A DNA stretch of 64,000 nucleotides, from NCBI RefSeq assembly GCF_029906645.1, contig NZ_JARYGZ010000001.1, positions 1,855,208 to 1,919,207 of the forward strand, read 5' to 3'. Under the pieces are notes generated by a model. The model made no database searches, had not been told where the DNA came from, and worked only from the letters and a program-made list of their open reading frames with translations. This document shows positions 59,818 to 64,000 of this stretch, piece by piece. Positions within the stretch are counted from its first letter, which is position 1. Every line of letters begins with the position of its first letter. This stretch comes from Sphingomonas oryzagri. Lineage in GTDB: Bacteria > Pseudomonadota > Alphaproteobacteria > Sphingomonadales > Sphingomonadaceae. A program made the translations under genes and the position numbers.

Positions 59818-60127
59818 TGGGGTTCTCCTGACGGGAGAGGGATGCGCGGGCCGGACGAGGGATGCTCCAGCTTTCGCCATTGCCACGCGCGGTGTTGCAG
59901 GCGTGGCAGCACGCGACGAGGTTTTCAGCCGTGAACGGGCCACCCTTGCTTTTGGGGATCGGGTAGTGATCGACGGTCGCCGTATTGGAGGCACGTGGAG
60001 CACCCCACACACATGGCGTCAGGGCAATGCCGCAATGCCGACAGATGTGGCAGTCGCGCTCCAGCACGGCGTTGCGAATGCGCTTGCGCTCCCGACGCTC
60101 GCGGTAAGTGAATATCTGCTTCGACAT
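59810..60127 (-). CDS. HNH endonuclease
   Basis: A 105-residue HNH nuclease. Two C-x2-C pairs (CHICRHCG and CCHACN) form a structural zinc site around the DHYPIPKSKGGPFTAENLVACC catalytic region (DH..., N). Small stand-alone HNH proteins are frequent in phages, sometimes beside the terminase. Start ATG 60127. Confidence 0.92.
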   Translation of the reverse strand: MSKQIFTYRERRERKRIRNAVLERDCHICRHCGIALTPCVWGAPRASNTATVDHYPIPKSKGGPFTAENLVACCHACNTARGNGESWSIPRPARASLSRQENPNV

Positions 60128-60447
60128 CACTTCCTCTCCACGGTTGCGAGGGAGAGGGCTTTGGCGATGGCGGCGTCAGCTGTTGCGAGGGCGTCTTCAA
60201 CCTCGCGCGTGTCGTGATTGCTGCCGGGCCTCCAAAACTCACGGAGCCAGTTAAGCGCCTCCAGAAGATCTGGCGCAGCGGCGATCAGCTGGGCGTCTGC
60301 ATCATTCTCGATTGCGAGATGACAGCCGGAACCGCCATCCCACGCGGCATAGGCGACAGTGCGACCAGACTTCGGGGCGACAAGTGCCTCCTCGTAAGTG
60401 CTGGTCTGGCCGATTTCCCAAGGCCCCGGCGTATGCTGCCCGCCCAT
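60127..60447 (-). CDS. Hypothetical phage protein (HTPGPWE type)
   Basis: A 106-residue protein starting MGGQHTPGPWEIGQTSTYEEALVAPKSGR; the HTPGPW start and the DADAQLIAAAPDLLEALNWL block mark a very common family of small phage proteins. Function unknown. Confidence 0.8.
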   Translation of the reverse strand: MGGQHTPGPWEIGQTSTYEEALVAPKSGRTVAYAAWDGGSGCHLAIENDADAQLIAAAPDLLEALNWLREFWRPGSNHDTREVEDALATADAAIAKALSLATVERK

Positions 60448-60650
60448 CACGCCCTCCGCCCCATCGCCCAGAACCTCGCGCGGGCCTGCTCGTAAGCATC
60501 CGTCTCGAAATCCAAGGCGGCTTCGGCCATCTGATCCCACGCATGGGACCGGCGGGACAGCGCCACCTCATCCGCCATCAGGGCATCGTAATCGATGTCC
60601 ATTGCGCGACAGGGGGTGGATTCCACGAAGCTGTGGTCGGTGAGGCGCAT
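60447..60650 (-). CDS. Hypothetical phage protein
   Basis: A 67-residue acidic helical peptide (MRLTDHSFVESTPCRAMDIDYDALMADEVALSRRSHAWDQMAEAALDFETDAYEQARARFWAMG). The ATG overlaps the next upstream stop by one base. No family recognised. Confidence 0.6.
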   Translation of the reverse strand: MRLTDHSFVESTPCRAMDIDYDALMADEVALSRRSHAWDQMAEAALDFETDAYEQARARFWAMGRRA

Positions 60651-61147
60651 TAGTAATCCTCCGGAAAATCAATTTCTGGCGGGTTTTCGAGGATGTGCAG
60701 TTCGATGCGTTCGATTTCTGCTGCAGTCAGATTGACCTCGCAGCGAATGCCCGCGTCATCCACGAACCAAGGGGTTCCGATTTCGACTTCGGCGGGATCA
60801 CCGGGGTTCCAGCAGCCGCCCGCGAAATAGTCGTTGCAGCCGCCAGAGAAGCTGTACGGGACGACGATATCGATGCTGCTCGGCGCTTCATCCGGCCCGC
60901 TTTCCAGCGTCCAGTCCAGATCATGCGACCAGTGATGGAAATCGGTCTGCAAGGTTCGCAGGAAAGCGATGAGCCGCCCCTCGGTCTTGCGATGGTCGAA
61001 ATCTTCCATCGTCGGCGCTGGCTGCGGCAGACTTGCGCGCGGCGCATAGACGTAGGGGCCGACATGGCGACATACGCCGCCCGGCATGGTCGGCACTTCC
61101 CACCAGTGATCATGATCGCAGGGGTCAGACAGAGCGATCGCACCCAT
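60650..61147 (-). CDS. Hypothetical phage protein
   Basis: A 165-residue soluble protein rich in aromatic and acidic residues (ACDHDHWWEVPTMPGGVCRHVGPYVYAPR, VVPYSFSGGCNDYFAGGCWNPGDPAEVEIGTPWFVDD). Several Cys/His could bind a metal, but no known motif is complete. Function unknown. Confidence 0.6.
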   Translation of the reverse strand: MGAIALSDPCDHDHWWEVPTMPGGVCRHVGPYVYAPRASLPQPAPTMEDFDHRKTEGRLIAFLRTLQTDFHHWSHDLDWTLESGPDEAPSSIDIVVPYSFSGGCNDYFAGGCWNPGDPAEVEIGTPWFVDDAGIRCEVNLTAAEIERIELHILENPPEIDFPEDY

Positions 61148-61482
61148 CACAGCGGCTCCATCTCGCCAGCCGGCATCGGCTTGATCGCCGCATAGGCCTC
61201 GTCGTAGTAAGCGGGAGGGGCATCGCCACCGGCGTCCTCCGGCTGCTCGGGCTCTTTCGGCTTGCGCGGCACGTAATGCTCGAAACGCAAGTTCTCCGAT
61301 GCGAGTGAGACGATAAGCTCTACAACTTTCGCCGTGGCATCTTCGCCAAGCACAATCCAGTGATCGGAATATGTCTCGGGCAAGCGGATCGCGAGCCTCG
61401 TCTCATAGGCAGGCTCATAATACTTGCCGTCGCGATAGGTCTTGCTGACCTTGATATCGGTGATGCTGATCATCTGCGTCAC
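61147..61482 (-). CDS. Hypothetical phage protein
   Basis: A 111-residue protein (ISITDIKVSKTYRDGKYYEPAYETRLAIRLPETYSDHWIVLGEDATAKVVELIVSL) with an alpha/beta core and a proline/glutamate-rich C-terminal third. No family recognised; overlaps neighbours by four bases or fewer. Confidence 0.6.
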   Translation of the reverse strand: MTQMISITDIKVSKTYRDGKYYEPAYETRLAIRLPETYSDHWIVLGEDATAKVVELIVSLASENLRFEHYVPRKPKEPEQPEDAGGDAPPAYYDEAYAAIKPMPAGEMEPL

Positions 61483-61868
61483 TCCGCTGCGATATGGTTG
61501 AAGACACCCGCCTGACGAGAAGCCCGCTCGATCAGGGACTCCTCCTCACAGCGGCGCTGGAAATCGATGTTCTGCTGGGTGCGGCGCTGGGTGTGGGCCT
61601 CGCGCTCAATCCCCCTTCCCGCGAGTTCCGCCTGCTCAGGCGTCAGGCACTCCGCGAACGGGACGATGCCCTTGCGGCCCCGGCGAACCGGCGTGCTGTT
61701 CCACGTCATGCGGGTCTGCTGAGCCTCCGCCCATGCGATGTGATCCGCGTGCGCCAGTTCGATGGCCAGCGAGCGGATGCCGCCAGCCTGATCGAGATAG
61801 CGCGCGATGCGGGCATCGCTCGGGGTCTTGGCGCGGATCGCTGCGATGCGGGTGGCGGAGAGGATCAC
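61479..61868 (-). CDS. Hypothetical phage protein
   Basis: A 129-residue basic, helical protein (MILSATRIAAIRAKTPSDARIARYLDQAGG..., GRKGIVPFAECLTPEQAELAGRGIE). Possibly nucleic-acid associated by charge only. No family recognised. Confidence 0.55.
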   Translation of the reverse strand: MILSATRIAAIRAKTPSDARIARYLDQAGGIRSLAIELAHADHIAWAEAQQTRMTWNSTPVRRGRKGIVPFAECLTPEQAELAGRGIEREAHTQRRTQQNIDFQRRCEEESLIERASRQAGVFNHIAAE

Positions 61869-62131
61869 TTGGCGTCGCCGTGCAGGTGCATGACGCTGAC
61901 GCCATCGCGCGGGTCGAAGTTGACCAGATCGTAGTCGTTCGGCTCACCGATGACGGAGCAGTTGCCCGCCGGATCGTAGTGATACCACGTGATCGTCTTG
62001 GTCGGCTCATAGGCCGACAGCGGCGGCAGGCCGACGCGCATCTTGCCGCTGATCGGGCAAATACCCTGAACGCGGCCGACCATCGGCAAATCGTGCTTGG
62101 TTCGGACTGGCTGTGTGAAATCCAGAGCCAT
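61865..62131 (-). CDS. Hypothetical phage protein, first gene of the reverse operon
   Basis: An 88-residue beta-rich protein (VRTKHDLPMVGRVQGICPISGKMRVGLPPLSAYEPTKTITWYHYDPAGNCSVIGEPNDYDLVNFDPRDG). It is the most upstream of the overlapping reverse genes 57605-62131, so the operon promoter should lie in 62132-62300. Function unknown. Confidence 0.6.
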   Translation of the reverse strand: MALDFTQPVRTKHDLPMVGRVQGICPISGKMRVGLPPLSAYEPTKTITWYHYDPAGNCSVIGEPNDYDLVNFDPRDGVSVMHLHGDAK

Positions 62132-62178
62132 GCTTCAAACTCCCCAGCGCCGGAAGGGCGCGTTGTGTGTTAGGGGTG

Positions 62179-62224
62179 TTACGCCCGGTGTAAGAACATG
62201 TCCAGCACTTTCTTACGCCCGGTG
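62179..62224. repeat. Two direct repeats in the divergent control region
   Basis: TTACGCCCGGTG occurs at 62179-62190 and 62213-62224 (34 bases apart, about three helical turns), directly before the reverse-strand operon. Likely binding sites for an element-encoded regulator. Confidence 0.5.
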
Positions 62225-62303
62225 AAATTAATTTGCACGGGGTGACGAATCACAGGCACACAAAACCCCGCCTCCGGTGGGAGACGGGGGTGGGCGCTAA
62301 CGA

Positions 62304-62371
62304 GCAAGCATTGAACATCGGGATGCTTGCACATTTCAAGCAAGCATGTCATCTACTCCAACAGCAAGCAT
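62304..62371 (+). promoter_or_regulatory. Cluster of GCAAGCAT octamers
   Basis: GCAAGCAT appears at 62304-62311, 62340-62347 and 62364-62371, and inverted (ATGCTTGC) at 62323-62330. The first two form an inverted repeat with an 11-base gap, the usual form of a phage repressor operator. The last copy ends ten bases before the chosen P63C start. Confidence 0.6.
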
Positions 62372-62381
62372 GGAGCGAAAA

Positions 62382-63365
62382 ATGGCGACACATCAAAGCA
62401 AGGGCGGACGCGCGCGGGCAGAGAAACTGACCGAAGAGCAGCGGCGTGAAATAGCCAGCTCGGCAGCCAAGGCGCGTTGGGCAGAAACTGCATCACTTCC
62501 TAAGGCGACTCACACCGGAACGCTCAAGATCGGTGATACCGAGATACCATGCGCGGTTCTGTCAGACGGAACCAGACTGCTTACTCAGGCCGGGTTCCTT
62601 CAGGCACTCGGACGCTCGTCGAAGCCGAAAGGCCGCTCTCAGCAGGTAACCGACGGTTTGCCGCCTTTCCTGGCGACAAAGAGCCTCAAAACACTGTTAA
62701 CAGACGATATTATCGAGACGACGGTCCCCATCGCCTTTGTTACCCCGACGGGCGGCAAGGCCTTGGGTCATAAGGCCGAGTTGCTCCCCAAGGTGTGCGA
62801 CCTTTTTCTTGAGGCGCGAACCGAAGGCCTTCTGACGGCGCAGCAACAGCCCCTCGCCGTCCAAAGCGAGATACTGGTCCGATCCCTCGCTAAAGTCGGC
62901 ATCGTCGCGTTGGTCGATGAAGCCACGGGCTTTCAGTCTGAACGCGATCGTGACGAGCTGCACCGCTTGCTGTCTGCGTATCTGACGGAGGAACGGCTTG
63001 CCTGGGCAAAGCGGTTTCCCGACGAATTCTACCGCCAGATATACCGCTTGAAGGGTTGGAAATGGCCGGTGGGGCGGAATAAGACTCCTTATCTCGGCCA
63101 CATAACGAACGACATTGTTTATGAGCGCTTGCCCGAGGGGGTTCTACCCAAGCTGCAGAAGCTGAACCCGACCGACGAAAGCAAGCGGCGCAAATATAAG
63201 CATCACCAGTTCCTATCCGCTGATGTAGGGCAGCCGGATCTGCGGGATCATATCCTCCAGATCCTACCGCTTATGAAAATCTCGAAAACATGGGAATCGT
63301 TCAAGCGGCATCTGGACGAGGCGTTCCCAAAATCGGGAACGCAAGGCAATCTTGCCATCGATTGA
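62382..63365 (+). CDS. P63C domain-containing protein
   Basis: A 327-residue phage protein. The N-terminal lysine/alanine-rich helix (GGRARAEKLTEEQRREIASSAAKARWAE) is followed by a variable middle part and the P63C domain at about 185-250 (IVALVDEATGFQSERDRDELHRLLSAYLTEERLAWAKRFPDEFYRQIYRLKGWKWP). P63C domains occur in phage proteins of unknown role, sometimes linked to anti-repression. ATG 62382 has GGAGCG ahead; ATGs at 62346 and 62370 are alternatives. It is divergent from the reverse operon. Confidence 0.85.
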   Translation: MATHQSKGGRARAEKLTEEQRREIASSAAKARWAETASLPKATHTGTLKIGDTEIPCAVLSDGTRLLTQAGFLQALGRSSKPKGRSQQVTDGLPPFLATKSLKTLLTDDIIETTVPIAFVTPTGGKALGHKAELLPKVCDLFLEARTEGLLTAQQQPLAVQSEILVRSLAKVGIVALVDEATGFQSERDRDELHRLLSAYLTEERLAWAKRFPDEFYRQIYRLKGWKWPVGRNKTPYLGHITNDIVYERLPEGVLPKLQKLNPTDESKRRKYKHHQFLSADVGQPDLRDHILQILPLMKISKTWESFKRHLDEAFPKSGTQGNLAID

Positions 63366-63416
63366 AACACAAGGGGCGAGTGCGACGCCCCTACTCCCCG
63401 TCCTTCGTCCAGCGCT

Positions 63417-63734
63417 TCACGGGCAGGCCCGCTCGGTGTCCCTGATGATATCCGGCTTGTTATAGAAGTGCGCCAGCCGCTTCGCCCCGTCGCAATCGCC
63501 TCGTGCGATCAGATCTCCGACTTGGTTGTAAGCAGCAGCGCGGCGGTTCGCGGCTCCGCCGTCATCGTGGCTTGAGGCCGGCTGATTTCGCAGGCCCAGC
63601 ATGCCGGCATAGTCGGGTACGGGCGCTGAGGCGGCCGGCTGCTGGTATTGGGTTGAGCAGGTTGTGATTCCGGGCTGCGGGATGCAGGTTGTTGTGCTGG
63701 TGGCGAGCTGGGCGAGCAGGATGGCCGTTATCAT
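63417..63734 (-). CDS. Exported small protein of the element
   Basis: A 105-residue protein with a signal-like N-terminus (MITAILLAQLATSTTTC), a Pro/Ala-rich linker and a helical C-terminal part (NQVGDLIARGDCDGAKRLAHFYNKPDIIRDTERACP). Function unknown. Its ATG overlaps the stop of the XRE regulator by four bases. Confidence 0.6.
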   Translation of the reverse strand: MITAILLAQLATSTTTCIPQPGITTCSTQYQQPAASAPVPDYAGMLGLRNQPASSHDDGGAANRRAAAYNQVGDLIARGDCDGAKRLAHFYNKPDIIRDTERACP

Positions 63735-64000
63735 TGATCCTTCTCCACGATTGGGCTGGCGCCGCTCGTTCGCATGGCCTGAATGACAGCTAGAGCAGCT
63801 TCCTGCTGCGTATCGTTCAACGCCTCCAGAGCGGATAAGACGCTGATCGTTCCCTTGAACGGATTGACCGTGAGCAGATCGCGCGGGTCTTCAACCTCGA
63901 ACACCTCAGCAAGAGCGCTCAATAGGGCCATGTTGAAATTTTGGCCGCCAGCTTCGATCCGGCTCAGGCTGGCCTCAGTCGTCGGAAACTTCTCCCGCGA
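63731..64000 (-). CDS. XRE family transcriptional regulator, 5' end beyond the window
   Basis: The frame stays open past the window edge. The visible 89 residues begin in the recognition helix of an XRE HTH (SREKFPTTEASLSRIEAGGQ, then LLSALAEVFEVEDPRDLL) and continue into a short helical C-terminal part ending SPIVEKDQ. A start at ATG 63931 would lose most of the HTH, so the true start lies to the right. Probably a phage repressor or regulator, and a candidate binder of the operator repeats at 62.2-62.4 kb. Confidence 0.8.
   Translation of the reverse strand, partial: SREKFPTTEASLSRIEAGGQNFNMALLSALAEVFEVEDPRDLLTVNPFKGTISVLSALEALNDTQQEAALAVIQAMRTSGASPIVEKDQ

Larger units (their letters stand above)
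56600..64000. mobile_element. Integrated element (prophage-like), left part
   Basis: Starts at the broken tRNA-Thr with an integrase and small HTH gene, then a run of small, overlapping reverse-strand genes typical of a phage early region (DUF4326, adenine methyltransferase-like, HNH nuclease, many unknown), a divergent P63C gene with clustered operator-like octamers, and an XRE regulator at the window edge. No structural phage genes (capsid, terminase, tail) are in the visible 7.4 kb, so it may be a prophage or another integrative element. Confidence 0.85.

Noticed and set aside
56600-64000. Defence island in the integrated element
   Set aside because: The HNH nuclease and methyltransferase-like proteins are separate small phage-type genes; no restriction, toxin-antitoxin or abortive-infection module could be identified.

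Overview
The window is high-GC chromosomal DNA from an alphaproteobacterium, most likely a member of the Sphingomonadales (Sphingomonas-like). The evidence is the combination of an NDUFA12-type complex I protein, a heme A synthase of the COX15 class, a ThiS-ThiG fusion, a tRNA-Trp/secE/nusG/rplKA/rplJL/rpoBC cluster, a tRNA-Thr with sphingomonad-like sequence, and intergenic repeats of kinds common in this group. This assignment is inferred from gene content and protein style; no database search was possible.

Layout. 1-13.5 kb holds housekeeping genes: a ThDP-dependent ALS-like enzyme, csbD, the thiazole synthase fusion, then a forward run aroQ-accB-accC-(exported protein)-ACT protein-arsC-ParA-like-aat. 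Against it runs a reverse set, NDUFA12-mlaD-DUF2155, plus a twin cold-shock protein and recX. A fatty acyl-AMP ligase and a membrane PAS-GGDEF-EAL protein follow. 15.9-29.8 kb is the transcription/translation cluster, with two insertions: a small secreted protein between rplA and rplJ, and a sulfotransferase between rplL and rpoB. A terminator with competing upstream arms lies just before rpoB and looks like an attenuator. 29.9-43.6 kb is mixed: acyltransferase, M20 peptidase, a strong promoter followed by an unidentified structured RNA, two poorly known small genes, AraC/SDR divergent pair, PadR/DUF2218 operon, glycosyltransferase, MntH, dxs, and a Fur/Zur-MerC pair with a candidate operator. 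43.7-56.5 kb carries COX15, rplM-rpsI, prfC, an M1 peptidase, a HAD phosphatase, a NUDIX-DUF47 fusion followed by a Pit phosphate transporter, and a translationally coupled rarA-MmcQ-RNase-H-like operon.

From about 56.6 kb to the right edge the DNA is an integrated element (prophage or relative). A tRNA-Thr(TGT) gene is cut after its anticodon loop, a tyrosine recombinase and a small HTH protein follow, then a run of tightly overlapping small reverse-strand phage-type genes (DUF4326, N6-adenine-methyltransferase-like, HNH nuclease, many unknowns). A divergent P63C-domain gene has clustered octamer repeats in front of it, and an XRE regulator is cut off by the window end. The other attachment site lies outside the window.

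Most notable for follow-up: the structured RNA at 32.6-32.85 kb with a near-consensus promoter and alternative stems; the rpoB leader attenuator; the NUDIX-DUF47 protein next to Pit, which seems to lack a canonical start codon; and the interrupted tRNA-Thr.
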